A DNA stretch of 64,000 nucleotides. Source: Synechococcus sp. LTW-R. GTDB taxonomy: Bacteria > Cyanobacteriota > Cyanobacteriia > PCC-6307 > Cyanobiaceae. The DNA is taken from NCBI RefSeq assembly GCF_014217875.1, contig NZ_CP059060.1:1612001-1676000 (forward strand), given 5' to 3'. Position numbers and translations under genes: made by a program. Numbering within the stretch: position 1 is the stretch's first letter; each line of letters starts with the position of its first letter. Below, one piece after another: positions 1 through 8,415 of the stretch. Under the pieces are notes generated by a model, which was not told where the DNA came from, made no database searches, and was given only the letters and a program-made list of their open reading frames with translations.

Positions 1-269
1 AGGACGTGGACCCCGGCGTCAAAGCAGGCCATACCGACCCTGTGATGCAGCAGCGTCGGCACCGCGATGCACACGGCTTCGACCTCTTTGAGGAGATCGG
101 CGTAGTCAGCGAACCAGCGGCAACTGAACTGCTCCACCGCCAGCTGGCCGCGATCGGGGTCCGGGTCAGCGACACCAACGAGCTCGGCATCCTTGAGCAA
201 GCTGAGCACCCGGGCGTGGTGCCAGCCCATATTTCCAATTCCGATCACTCCAACGCGGACTGGCTTCAT
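1..269 (-). CDS. Gfo/Idh/MocA-family oxidoreductase, N-terminal part (cut by window edge)
   Basis: The first 89 residues of an NAD(P)-dependent oxidoreductase are visible; the rest lies beyond the left edge. The start is the ATG whose complement is at 267-269. The dinucleotide-binding motif GIGNMG is at about residues 10-15, inside a typical first beta-alpha-beta unit. A second strand ends in VADPDPDR near residue 41, and the hydrophobic strand EAVCIAVPT followed by LLHH near residues 69-80 matches the family's AVPT..H segment. Members oxidise or reduce sugars, inositols or related carbonyls. The substrate cannot be told from this fragment. It is the first gene seen upstream of the CNNM/CorC gene, on the same strand. 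Confidence 0.85.
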   Translation of the reverse strand, partial: MKPVRVGVIGIGNMGWHHARVLSLLKDAELVGVADPDPDRGQLAVEQFSCRWFADYADLLKEVEAVCIAVPTLLHHRVGMACFDAGVHV

Positions 270-303
270 GGCGTTGGAGTTCCGGCCCAGCCATTATCAG
301 GGA

Positions 304-1593
304 TCAGAGGTCGTGTTCGCTGCTGGATTCAGCCAAACGGCGACTGATCTCTACACGTTCAATCCGAGGGCCATCCATCGCCAGGACCTCGAACTGATGC
401 CCCTTCCAAAACACACTTTCCCCCGGTGAGGGGATGTGCTGAAGGCGCTCCAGAAGAAAACCGGCCAAGGTGTGGTGCTCATCGGATTCCGGCAGTTGGA
501 GGTTGAGCTCCCGGTTGAGCTCATAAATCTCGAGATCGCCGGCCACCAGCCAGCTGTGGTCCTGTAGCTGCTGCAGATCCTCCTCAGGGTTTTCGGGATC
601 CTCTTCCTCGCCGACGATCTCGCTGGTGAAGTCAGAAATGGTGACCAAACCCTCCGTACCGCCGTGCTCGTCCACCACCAACAGCAGCGGCTGACCACTG
701 CGAATTAAGGGCAGCAAATCCGCCACCGGGGTGGTTTCTTGCACCTTGGTCACCGGGGTGACGTAGGGAGCCAGAGGCGTATCGCGCTGCAGCAGGCCCT
801 TGGCAATCGGCTCAGCCAGACGGCGCAGGTCCAGCACCCCACGCACGTCATCAAGGGAACTGCCAAGGACGGGGAAACGGGCGTGATGGGTCGTGTGGAC
901 CGCTTCCATCAATTCGCCAAACCGCACCTCAAGCGGCAGGGTGACCATTCCGGAACGGGGCACCATCACCTCCCTGACCTGGGTGTCGCGCAGGGAGAAG
1001 AGCCCTTCCAACATGTCCCGTTCATCAGGCATCAAGCCGGTGACGCTGTCGGACTCAATCAGCGTTTCCAGCTCACCGGCGGAGAGGGCAGGCACCAACT
1101 GGTCCCAGTTGCGGGGCAAACCCAGCAGACGCAACACTCCATCGCCGAGGCGCTCCACTACGGCCAAAAATGGAGCCAGGGTTCGAATCAAGTTCTCCAG
1201 AACCGGAGCCAGGCGCAGGGCGGTGGCCTCCGGCCTGTGCAGAACCCAAGCTTTCGGCACCAACCCACCCACCAGGGTGGCCAGCAGCACCAACACGGCA
1301 AACACGCCAAAGTCCCACCAGACCTGCTGGCTGGAAGCGGTCGAGAGGCGCTCCGCCAGTGCACGGCCGCTCCAGCCCAGAGCCAACAGCGCCATGGCCA
1401 TACCGAGCTGGGTCGCCACTAAGGCCCGGCGCAAACGACGCTGCAGGCGGGCAACGGCGGAGGCTCCAGCGTGACCGTCCTCCTGCAGCAACTGAACCCG
1501 GGTCGGGCGCAGGCGGATCAGCGCAAACTCGGACGCCGCGAAGAAGGCCAGCAGGATCAGCAGGGCCGCCGGAGCCAGGAATCGCATCGCCAA
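304..1593 (-). CDS. CNNM/CorC (HlyC) family transport protein with CBS domains
   Basis: 429 residues with the usual three-part layout of this membrane family, linked in other bacteria to Mg2+/Co2+ transport or homeostasis and sometimes annotated as hemolysin. Residues 1-180 form the DUF21/CNNM membrane domain, with hydrophobic helices and the SEFA motif close to the N-terminus. A CBS-domain pair follows at about 200-330, beginning with the characteristic REVMVPRSGM segment. Residues from about 340 to 425 match the small C-terminal CorC/HlyC domain, including HTLAGFLLERL and FEVLAMDG. Length is normal for the family. It sits directly downstream of the tRNA gene on the same strand. The ion handled here is not visible from sequence. 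Confidence 0.9.
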   Translation of the reverse strand: MAMRFLAPAALLILLAFFAASEFALIRLRPTRVQLLQEDGHAGASAVARLQRRLRRALVATQLGMAMALLALGWSGRALAERLSTASSQQVWWDFGVFAVLVLLATLVGGLVPKAWVLHRPEATALRLAPVLENLIRTLAPFLAVVERLGDGVLRLLGLPRNWDQLVPALSAGELETLIESDSVTGLMPDERDMLEGLFSLRDTQVREVMVPRSGMVTLPLEVRFGELMEAVHTTHHARFPVLGSSLDDVRGVLDLRRLAEPIAKGLLQRDTPLAPYVTPVTKVQETTPVADLLPLIRSGQPLLLVVDEHGGTEGLVTISDFTSEIVGEEEDPENPEEDLQQLQDHSWLVAGDLEIYELNRELNLQLPESDEHHTLAGFLLERLQHIPSPGESVFWKGHQFEVLAMDGPRIERVEISRRLAESSSEHDL

Positions 1594-1597
1594 AGAG

Positions 1598-1670
1598 TGG
1601 GGGTCGCGAGGATCGAACTCGCCTAAGGCGGATTATGAGTCCGCTGCATTCACCAGATTGCTAGACCCCC
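1598..1670 (-). tRNA. tRNA with anticodon CAU (Met elongator or Ile2)
   Basis: The complementary strand folds as a 73-nt cloverleaf. It has a 7-bp acceptor stem GGGGGTC/GACCCCC with discriminator A, a D arm, and a 5-bp anticodon stem GCGGA/TCCGC with loop CTCATAA. The T arm is GCGAG-TTCGATC-CTCGC. The anticodon CAU is at 1637-1635 (minus strand). The 3' CCA is not encoded. CAU can belong to elongator tRNA-Met or to tRNA-Ile2, which reads AUA after lysidine modification by TilS. I cannot settle which from sequence alone. The D loop and acceptor do not look like initiator tRNA, since the first acceptor pair is matched. A protein gene ends inside this tRNA. Confidence 0.93.
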
Positions 1671-2178
1671 AGCGGGTGTGATCTACCACAGGCCACGCAA
1701 GGGGGGGTTCTGAAGGAGCAATCGGCGTGCTGGAGAGGCTGCAGCCACCCTGGGCCAACCCTTGGCAGAAGCCATTGGACAGATCGGCGGTCCGCCATGG
1801 CAGGGGAGTGCTCTGGTGATCGAGCAACACTTGATAGGTGTTCTCGACGGCCGAACCGTCCCAAACAATCGTCTGATCGGGGAAGCCAAGGCCCATCACC
1901 CGGTTGCCCTCGCGGCCGCCCATGGCAATACCCAGGACATCGGTGATCTGATTCACCACGCTCACCCCGCGGGCGTAGGGGGCGGTGTAACTGAAGAAGC
2001 GCTGCTCCATCAACACCGGCGTAGTCGTCACAGGAGCGCAGCGACTCACTTCCACCAACGGCGAGCCGTCCAGAGGGGCCTCGATGCTGGTGCGGCAAAC
2101 CACGGGCCCCGCCGAAACCGCCGGGATGGTCAAAACCGCCAAACCAGCAGGGAGAACAAGTGAGCGGAGCAACTGCAT
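1633..2178 (-). CDS. Secreted hypothetical protein whose 3' end overlaps a tRNA gene
   Basis: 181 residues, with no function recognised. The N-terminus is a clear export signal: MQLLRSLVLPAGLAVLTIPAVSAG, cleaved probably after VSA. The mature part has four cysteines (near residues 28, 47, 138 and 146) that could pair in the periplasm, and a conserved-looking centre with FFSYTAPYARGVSVVNQITDVLGIAMGG (quoted here as two adjoining stretches). The last 11 codons are read from tRNA sequence. The stop TAA is at 1635-1633, sharing one base with the CAU anticodon. An upstream stop would be needed to avoid this, and none exists. It lies divergent to pyrE across about 60 bases. The GC content and third-position pattern look like a genuine gene of the core genome. 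Confidence 0.7.
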   Translation of the reverse strand: MQLLRSLVLPAGLAVLTIPAVSAGPVVCRTSIEAPLDGSPLVEVSRCAPVTTTPVLMEQRFFSYTAPYARGVSVVNQITDVLGIAMGGREGNRVMGLGFPDQTIVWDGSAVENTYQVLLDHQSTPLPWRTADLSNGFCQGLAQGGCSLSSTPIAPSEPPLAWPVVDHTRWGSSNLVNAADS

Positions 2179-2238
2179 CCCCTTGGGCCGTGAGCTTTAG
2201 GCGCAAACTAGACAGACCGAGAGTCCGACGCCAGCGGA

Positions 2239-2823
2239 GTGACGACAACCATTTCCCTGCCTGCCACCAGCACCGAACAGCGGCAGCTGCTGCTGGAGCT
2301 GCTCGCCACGCGGGCCTACCGCCACGGCAACTTCACCCTGGCCTCCGGGCGCACCAGCAGTCACTACGTCAACTGCAAGCCCGTCAGCCTCAGTGGACTG
2401 GGCCTAGCGCTGCTGTCCGCACAAATGCTGGACCTGGTGGAGCCTGGTGCGGTGGCCGTCGCTGGCCTCACCCTCGGCGCCGACCCCCTGGTCAGTGGCG
2501 TCGCCCAAGCCGCGGCCTTGGCCGGGCAGGCGCTGGATGCACTGATCGTCCGCAAGGAGGCCAAGGGTCACGGCACCGGCGCCTGGCTGGAGGGCCCCCT
2601 GCCCGAACCCGGCAGCCACATCACCGTGCTGGAGGACGTCGTCACCACCGGCGGGTCCTCACTGAAAGCCGTCAAGCAATTGCGGGAAGCGGGTTACGTG
2701 GTCGAGCGCGTCGTGACGATCGTCGACCGCCAGGAGGGCGGCCTGGCCGCCATGCAGGAGGCCGGCCTCGAGCTGCGCAGCCTGTTCCAACTCGATGAAG
2801 TCGCAGCGGCACATCAGGCATGA
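2239..2823 (+). CDS. pyrE: Orotate phosphoribosyltransferase
   Basis: 194 residues, standard length. It converts orotate plus PRPP to orotidine 5'-monophosphate in de novo pyrimidine synthesis. The type I phosphoribosyltransferase signature [16 protein letters not shown] lies near residues 131-146, with the acidic pair ED and the TTGGS loop that bind [20 protein letters not shown] at about 108-123 matches the catalytic flexible loop. [17 protein letters not shown] near residues 32-48 matches the orotate-binding segment. The start is GTG at 2239, since no ATG precedes the conserved N-terminal helix in frame. Its stop overlaps the ATG of the following ygfZ-like gene (ATGA), so translation is probably coupled. 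Confidence 0.96.
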   Translation: MTTTISLPATSTEQRQLLLELLATRAYRHGNFTLASGRTSSHYVNCKPVSLSGLGLALLSAQMLDLVEPGAVAVAGLTLGADPLVSGVAQAAALAGQALDALIVRKEAKGHGTGAWLEGPLPEPGSHITVLEDVVTTGGSSLKAVKQLREAGYVVERVVTIVDRQEGGLAAMQEAGLELRSLFQLDEVAAAHQA

Positions 2824-3680
2824 GCGCAGCCAGCCGCTGGGGCACCCCCGTCAGCTTGATTCGCCTAGAGGGCAGCGACACCCGTCGCTTCCTGCACGGC
2901 CAAAGCAGCCAAGCGATTGAGCTGGCCCAGCCCGGCACCTGCCTCGCCACCTGCTTGATCAGTCCCACGGCCCGCATGCGCGGCCTGGCCCTGGTGGCCG
3001 TGGATGACACCGGCGCCGATCTGATCGTGATCGCCGGCGACGGCGAGACCATCCGCAGCGGCTTGGATCGCGTGCTCTTCCCGGCCGACAACGTGCGCCT
3101 GGGGGCAGTGGAACCCGCCACCCTCTGGCAATGGCAAAGCGATATCGAAGTCGAGGGCGCCGAGCTGTTGCGACCTGGCGTCGACCTCGGCAGCGGTCGC
3201 GCTGCAGCAGCCCTGCTGCAGCGATCTGGATCCGAACTGCCGTCTTGGCTGGGAGCCCTGCCGCAATGGTCCAGTGAACAGGTGGAATCGAACCGGCTCC
3301 ACCACGGAATGCCCGCAGTACCCGGTGAACTCAACGACGACACCAATCCGTTTGAGCTCGGCCTGGCGGACTGGGTGAGCCTGAACAAAGGCTGCTACGT
3401 GGGCCAAGAGACCCTCGCGAAACTCGCCACCTACGACGGGGTCAAGCAGCAGCTGCGCTCTTGGCAAAGCACTGAAGCCGTTGAGCCAGGTACCACCCTG
3501 ATCAACGCTGCAGGTGAACGCGCTGGTGTGGTGACCTCGGCACAAGGCAACCGGGGCCTGGCGTTGATCCGGCGGTCTTGCCTGGATGCGACCTCACTCC
3601 AAGCCGGGACGGTCTCGCTGAGCCTGAGCAAGCCGTTGGGCTTCATCGATCCGCCGGTGGGAGCGGGCGGTCAGGGCTAA
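2820..3680 (+). CDS. ygfZ: YgfZ/GcvT-domain folate-binding protein
   Basis: 286 residues related to the aminomethyltransferase fold. YgfZ-type proteins bind tetrahydrofolate and support the assembly or repair of certain iron-sulfur enzymes. The signature KGCYVGQE is present at about residues 190-197, including the conserved cysteine. The N-terminal half, with [21 protein letters not shown] (given as adjoining stretches), is the usual opening of the family. The gene overlaps pyrE by 4 bases at its start, and its last bases overlap the end of the convergent RecB-like nuclease gene at 3677-3680. The role in this organism is inferred from the family only. Confidence 0.88.
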   Translation: MSAASRWGTPVSLIRLEGSDTRRFLHGQSSQAIELAQPGTCLATCLISPTARMRGLALVAVDDTGADLIVIAGDGETIRSGLDRVLFPADNVRLGAVEPATLWQWQSDIEVEGAELLRPGVDLGSGRAAAALLQRSGSELPSWLGALPQWSSEQVESNRLHHGMPAVPGELNDDTNPFELGLADWVSLNKGCYVGQETLAKLATYDGVKQQLRSWQSTEAVEPGTTLINAAGERAGVVTSAQGNRGLALIRRSCLDATSLQAGTVSLSLSKPLGFIDPPVGAGGQG

Positions 3681-5134
3681 TTCCCGTTCTCCTCAAACAG
3701 CCAGCGCGCCACGACCCAAGTGGCCAGGGCGTCGTCGTGGTTGTAGCGGAAGATCCGGCGCAGGTTTTGGCGGGAGCCGCGGCCATCGGCGCCGGCTCCC
3801 CCCAGGCGCCAGCGCCGCCACCAGAGCAGCGCCCGAGCACCATCAACCCCCGGCTGACTCCAGCGGAAACCGAGCCAGCTGGCCACGGCTTTGAGGCCAT
3901 AGCTGTTGGTGGGCATCCACCAGTGCTGGCGCAGACGCTGATGCACATCCAGCATCCGGGCCCGCAACGCCTTGAGCTCCCGCTCGCGCACCCCGAGGCG
4001 CTGGCCCATCTTCACCAGGGCCAAGACCTCCGTCTCACCGAAGTGCAACACCGGCCAATCGGGATAGGCCTCGAGCAGACGCATCAGACGCTCCCACAGC
4101 CGCTCTTCGCCGTGCTCGAGCAAGGCCAGTATTGGGTGATAGGGCGCTTCTGACGCCTGAGCCAGATCCGGCCAGCTGCCATCGGGATTGCGGGGCAGGC
4201 GCACAAAGCCGTGCAAGAAATCGTCCCGGGCATCGGGATCAGATTCGATGTCGTAGATCAGCACCCCAGGGGCATCCGCCAATTCCGGCAAAGCCACCAG
4301 GGGATCACGCCGCAGCGGTTCGGCCTTCGCCTGCACCTGGGCCTGGGTCACCAGCTGCGGGGCAATTTCGGCGTGCTGCTCGCCGTAGGTCATCAGCCGA
4401 TCGGCCAGATCGCTTGGATCAGCCTGAGCCAGGGCCGTCAGGCGATCAATCCCCAGCTCAAGCAACATGTCGCGCCGCTTCGCGCCAATGCCGCTGACCT
4501 CGCTGAGGTGCCCTTCCGCCGCCGCCACTTGATCGCAGCTGGACTTCCAGCTGCAGAGCACGCACTTCTTGCGATCCGCCACCAACGGCGGCGGGGTGGG
4601 CCGGCGCAGGTCAGCGGCAAGGCGCTCCAGCGCCTCATCCAATTGACGCGGGAGGCTGCCGGCCAGGGGAACGGTCTCTTGCTGCAAGCCGCGCCCGGAG
4701 CCCGAAAGGACCAAGGCCGTTCGCACTGGTGCCTCTTGCACCTCCGCCAACAATCGACCCCAGAGGGCCAAGACATAGCGGTGCTCACGGGTGGTGCGCC
4801 GGCCGGGCCGGAACAGAACCGGCCGGTAGCTGTGGGCTCCCCATCGACTGGAGCCTTTGACCCGTTGCAGGAGAGGGGGGTGCGCTTCAACACCATCACC
4901 CTTCAGACGCAAGCCCACCAGTGCCGGAGCTCCCGCGCGGGCCGCCGCCTCGCCGTGGCCCGGGCGCTCTGGAAACAAGGTGGCAAAACTGCGGCGCTGC
5001 TCATCCAGCTGCAACTCCCGGTGGGAGGTCCAATGGCGCTGGCTGCTGTCGCCGTGGCAATCCAGCCAGGCGCGGCGCTTGCAGCGCAGCCAACTGCGCA
5101 ACAGCCGGTCGGTCAGCAGGATTTGGCCAGGCAC
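3677..5134 (-). CDS. TM0106-type RecB-like nuclease
   Basis: 485 residues, resembling the large predicted RecB-family nucleases (TM0106 type) found across cyanobacteria. The N-terminal half carries a RecB-like region, with a cysteine group CVLCSWKSSC near residues 190-200 that may hold an Fe-S cluster. Next is a helix-hairpin-helix segment, SEVSGIGAKRRDMLLELG. The C-terminal part from about 290 starts with LIYDIESDPD, whose acidic residues fit an RNase H-like exonuclease fold, and contains WPVLHFGETEVLALVKMG. The family is poorly characterised; a role in DNA repair or processing is inferred. It is convergent with the ygfZ-like gene (4-base overlap) and divergent from the phosphohexomutase. 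Confidence 0.82.
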   Translation of the reverse strand: MPGQILLTDRLLRSWLRCKRRAWLDCHGDSSQRHWTSHRELQLDEQRRSFATLFPERPGHGEAAARAGAPALVGLRLKGDGVEAHPPLLQRVKGSSRWGAHSYRPVLFRPGRRTTREHRYVLALWGRLLAEVQEAPVRTALVLSGSGRGLQQETVPLAGSLPRQLDEALERLAADLRRPTPPPLVADRKKCVLCSWKSSCDQVAAAEGHLSEVSGIGAKRRDMLLELGIDRLTALAQADPSDLADRLMTYGEQHAEIAPQLVTQAQVQAKAEPLRRDPLVALPELADAPGVLIYDIESDPDARDDFLHGFVRLPRNPDGSWPDLAQASEAPYHPILALLEHGEERLWERLMRLLEAYPDWPVLHFGETEVLALVKMGQRLGVRERELKALRARMLDVHQRLRQHWWMPTNSYGLKAVASWLGFRWSQPGVDGARALLWWRRWRLGGAGADGRGSRQNLRRIFRYNHDDALATWVVARWLFEENGN

Positions 5135-5234
5135 CCGTTGACGCTAGGTGGCCGTCTTCGGGTCCGGCACCTGGATCAACGCAGGCGGTGAGGCGGGCTG
5201 CTAGCACCATGAATAACGCCCGTGCCCTGCTCCG

Positions 5235-6701
5235 ATGGCTTCAGCGCCCCTGCCCTTGGAGGCCAGCCCAATCGCCTTCGGCACCGATGGCTGGCGCGGC
5301 ATCCTCGGCGTGGACATCACTGTCGAGAGGTTGCTGCCGGTGGCGGCGGCTTCGGCTCGGGAACTGGAGGCTTCGGCCCCGGCCGGCCTGACCAGCCGCG
5401 AAGTCGTGATCGGCTACGACCGCCGTTTCCTCGCGCCCGAACTCGCCGAAGCGATCTGCAGCGCCGTCCGCGGAGCTGACCTGGTACCGGTGCTGGCGGA
5501 GGCGCCCATCCCCACCCCAGCCGCGAGCTGGGCCGTGGTGGAGCGGCAAGCCATTGGCGCACTGGTGATCACCGCGAGCCACAACCCGCCGGAGTGGCTG
5601 GGCCTCAAGATCAAAGGTCCATTCGGGGGATCGGTAGAAGGGGACTTCACCCAGCGCGTCGAGCGGCGCCTACAAGCCGGCGGCATCTCCGTTCCGATCC
5701 AGGGGGAGACCCTGCGCTTTGACGCCATGGGGACCTACCTGGCCGGCCTCAAAGCCAAGGTCAACACCCAGGCCCTGAGCGACCGTCTCGAGCGCCTCGG
5801 CCTGCAGGTGATCGTCGATCCCATGCACGGCTCCGCGGCCGGCGGCCTCAGCCGCCTGCTGGAGGGCGCCGCCCAAAGCGATCACCTGCGCGAAATCCGC
5901 TCGAACCGCGACCCCCTCTTCGGCGGCAATCCACCGGAACCCCTCGCCCACTATCTGCAGGAGCTGATCGCGGAGGTGCGCGCTTCGACCCTGGCCGGCC
6001 GGCCAGCGGTGGGCATCGTGTTTGACGGCGATGGCGATCGCATTGCTGCGGTGGATGAGCAGGGACGCTTCTGCAGCACCCAGCTGCTGATGCCGCTGTT
6101 CATCGATCACCTGGCCCGCGCCAAGGGGCTGAGCGGTTCGGTCGTCAAAACCGTCAGCGGCTCGGACCTGATGCAACTGGTGGCTGAGGACCTGGGCTGC
6201 ACGGTGCTGGAGAAGGCGGTGGGCTTCAAATACATCGCCGCCGAAATGCTCAGCAGTGACGTACTGGTGGGCGGCGAAGAATCGGGCGGTGTGGGCTTCG
6301 GCAGCCACCTGCCGGAGCGCGATGCCCTCTACGCCGCGCTGCTGTTGATTGAAGCTCTCGTGGAGGGAGGCAAGCCCCTCGGCGTCCGGGTTAGCGAACT
6401 CCAGGAGCGCTGCGGTGGTGCCGCGGCCTACGACCGCTTGGACCTGCGCCTACGCGACATGGCCACCCGGCAACGGCTCGAGCAGTACCTGGCCAGCACG
6501 CCACCGACGGAAGTCGCCGGAGCCGCAGTGCAAGAGGTCATCACCACCGATGGCGTGAAACTGCGGCTGGGCCCAAGCCACTGGTTGATGCTGCGCTTTT
6601 CCGGCACCGAGCCCCTGCTGCGCCTCTACTGCGAGGCCCCAAGCGAGGTACGGGTGGCTGAAGTACTCAGCTGGGCCCGCCAGCTTGCCGAGGGAATCTG
6701 A
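5235..6701 (+). CDS. Phosphoglucomutase/phosphomannomutase family protein
   Basis: 488 residues, full length for the alpha-D-phosphohexomutase family, which interconverts hexose 1- and 6-phosphates. All four signatures are visible: the phosphoserine loop TASHNP near residue 113, the metal-binding loop DGDGDR near 262, the sugar loop GGEESGG near 346 and the phosphate loop RFSGTEP near 453. FGTDGWRG opens the protein. It could supply glucose-1-P or mannose-1-P, the precursors of nucleotide sugars used by the glycan loci nearby, but which hexose it prefers is not visible. Its final base overlaps the start of rdgB (TGATG), so the two form an operon. Confidence 0.93.
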   Translation: MASAPLPLEASPIAFGTDGWRGILGVDITVERLLPVAAASARELEASAPAGLTSREVVIGYDRRFLAPELAEAICSAVRGADLVPVLAEAPIPTPAASWAVVERQAIGALVITASHNPPEWLGLKIKGPFGGSVEGDFTQRVERRLQAGGISVPIQGETLRFDAMGTYLAGLKAKVNTQALSDRLERLGLQVIVDPMHGSAAGGLSRLLEGAAQSDHLREIRSNRDPLFGGNPPEPLAHYLQELIAEVRASTLAGRPAVGIVFDGDGDRIAAVDEQGRFCSTQLLMPLFIDHLARAKGLSGSVVKTVSGSDLMQLVAEDLGCTVLEKAVGFKYIAAEMLSSDVLVGGEESGGVGFGSHLPERDALYAALLLIEALVEGGKPLGVRVSELQERCGGAAAYDRLDLRLRDMATRQRLEQYLASTPPTEVAGAAVQEVITTDGVKLRLGPSHWLMLRFSGTEPLLRLYCEAPSEVRVAEVLSWARQLAEGI

Positions 6702-7288
6702 TGACCACCCTGGTGATCGCCAGCGGTAATGCCGGCAAAGTGCGTGAGTTCGGCCAGCTGCTGGAGGGCCTGGGCCTCAACACCCAACCCCAGCCCGAAG
6801 GGATCGAGGTCGAGGAGACCGGTGCCACTTTTGCCGCCAACGCACGCCTGAAAGCTGAAGCCGTTGCAAAGGCAACGGGGCAGTGGGCCCTGGCCGACGA
6901 CTCGGGACTGAGCGTGGATGCTTTAGGTGGCGCGCCTGGAGTGCACTCGGCCCGCTACGCCGCCACCGACGCCGCACGCATTGAGCGGCTGCTCCAGGAG
7001 CTCAACGCAGCCGGTGCGGACGCCCCAAGCTCGCGGTCAGCATGCTTTACCGCGGCTCTGGCTCTCGCTGACCCCAGCGGGCGCGTGGTTCTGGAAGTGG
7101 AAGGACATTGTCCCGGAGAAATCCTGAGAGAACGGCGCGGTGATGGAGGGTTTGGTTATGACCCCGTCTTTTACGTTGCAGAAGCTGGACTCTGCTTTGC
7201 AGAAATGTCCAAAGAGCTGAAGGCGGAATTGGGCCATCGTGGAAAAGCAGTCCAACGACTGAAAGCCGGGATCAGGAAGCTCCTCTGA
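6701..7288 (+). CDS. rdgB: XTP/dITP diphosphatase (RdgB/HAM1)
   Basis: 195 residues, normal length. It hydrolyses non-canonical purine triphosphates (dITP, XTP, ITP) to monophosphates, keeping them out of DNA and RNA. The N-terminal IASGNAGKVREF matches the nucleotide-binding SxNxxK motif. ADDSGLSVDALGGAPGVHSARYA (adjoining stretches) near residues 65-87 carries the catalytic aspartates, and GGFGYDPVF near 147 is the family signature. It overlaps the stop of the phosphohexomutase. It is the last GC-rich gene before the first surface-glycan block, which begins 10 bases downstream on the other strand. Confidence 0.95.
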   Translation: MTTLVIASGNAGKVREFGQLLEGLGLNTQPQPEGIEVEETGATFAANARLKAEAVAKATGQWALADDSGLSVDALGGAPGVHSARYAATDAARIERLLQELNAAGADAPSSRSACFTAALALADPSGRVVLEVEGHCPGEILRERRGDGGFGYDPVFYVAEAGLCFAEMSKELKAELGHRGKAVQRLKAGIRKLL

Positions 7289-7297
7289 CCACGAAGT

Positions 7298-8413
7298 CTA
7301 AGCAATAGCCTTAAATGAATTCAAAAGAAGCTGCGGATCAGTTACCGTCAAAACAGACGCATCACCAACAGCATTCAGGACAACAAATCTAGAACCAGAT
7401 GCAACACGCTTTTTGTCATTAACAAGACCCTCAACCAATTCGTTGGGAGTGGGATATTGATCCAGTCCAAGGTCGCAAAGAGCCCGTGGCAAACCAAAAC
7501 TTTTAAGAACCGACTTTGTAACTTGCAGCAATGAAGATCGAGACAAACGAAGAGGCTCTTTTGCGGACCTTAATTGATCAGAAAGGGAAGCGGCAACGAC
7601 CATGCCTAGAGAAACCGCTTCACCGTGACGCAGCGAGGAATGAGACAAGCCATAAAAGGACTCGATCGACTGTCCGAAGGTATGGCCATAATTAAGCAGA
7701 AGGCGTATAGATTTTTCTTTCAGATCTTCAGAAACATGACGAAGCTTTGTCGAAACAGACCAGTATACGACCTCTGCCAAATCCTGAAGATCTCGCGACA
7801 TAATAGAAGTGGAATTAGCTTCAAATGAAGCTACCATTCTCGAATCAGACGTCAGTGCCATTTTGAGAGCTTCGCAAAGGCCTGCCTTGTAGTCCCTTTC
7901 ATCAAGAGAAGTCAAAAAAGCAAGCTCCATAAAAGTTGCCACAGGATTATAATAAGAGCCCAAGAGATTGACCTGATTCCGATAGTTAATACCCGTCTTT
8001 CCCCCAACGGAGCTGTCAATCATCGCCGTCGTTGTTGTCGGAACGTGAACCAACGACACGCCACGCATGTAGGCACTGGCAACGAAGCCAACAAGATCGC
8101 CGATAACACCTCCACCGATGGCCACAAGCAGACCATCTCTAGGAAATGAAAGACTAAAGAGCCAATCAACAATGGCCTGGACAGCCACTAATCCCTTGGC
8201 ATCGATACCGCCATCAAGATAGAAAACAGGATAGTCAGCGAGTATCGAGGTAGAAGCAATCGGAGAACTTAAAGACGACTCAAAGTATTTGTCGCATACG
8301 ATTGCCACGCACTGAGCAGAAGCGAGATAATCGCTGAGCTCCTCTAGAACACCGCATCCGATCAGGATTGGATAACTATCACTACCAACAAATGCATTGA
8401 TATACTTTTTCAT
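7298..8413 (-). CDS. 3-dehydroquinate-synthase-like sugar phosphate cyclase
   Basis: 371 residues of the DHQS fold. Visible motifs are GGGVIGDLVGF and VPTTTTAMIDSSVGGKTGIN (NAD and substrate loops), GLCEALKMAL (metal Glu and Lys), LLNYGHTFGQSIE and LRHGEAVSLGM (two metal His). The Lys and Arg spaced upstream of LLNYGH (KLRHV and SIRLLLN) and a late DKK are also kept. The second His of the usual GHxxGHAIE motif is Gln here. DHQS makes dehydroquinate from DAHP; related cyclases make other carbocycles. It sits 2 bases after a KdsB-like gene and in an operon with an SDR and a TIGR04326-like surface-carbohydrate protein. I therefore infer a role in a glycan precursor rather than the housekeeping shikimate pathway. 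AT-rich codon use compared with its core neighbour. Confidence 0.82.
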   Translation of the reverse strand: MKKYINAFVGSDSYPILIGCGVLEELSDYLASAQCVAIVCDKYFESSLSSPIASTSILADYPVFYLDGGIDAKGLVAVQAIVDWLFSLSFPRDGLLVAIGGGVIGDLVGFVASAYMRGVSLVHVPTTTTAMIDSSVGGKTGINYRNQVNLLGSYYNPVATFMELAFLTSLDERDYKAGLCEALKMALTSDSRMVASFEANSTSIMSRDLQDLAEVVYWSVSTKLRHVSEDLKEKSIRLLLNYGHTFGQSIESFYGLSHSSLRHGEAVSLGMVVAASLSDQLRSAKEPLRLSRSSLLQVTKSVLKSFGLPRALCDLGLDQYPTPNELVEGLVNDKKRVASGSRFVVLNAVGDASVLTVTDPQLLLNSFKAIA

Positions 8414-8415
8414 GA

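Noticed and set aside
4211-5191. Long + strand frame of 326 codons opposite the RecB-like nuclease
   Set aside because: Antisense to a recognisable gene. Its predicted protein has no recognisable fold.
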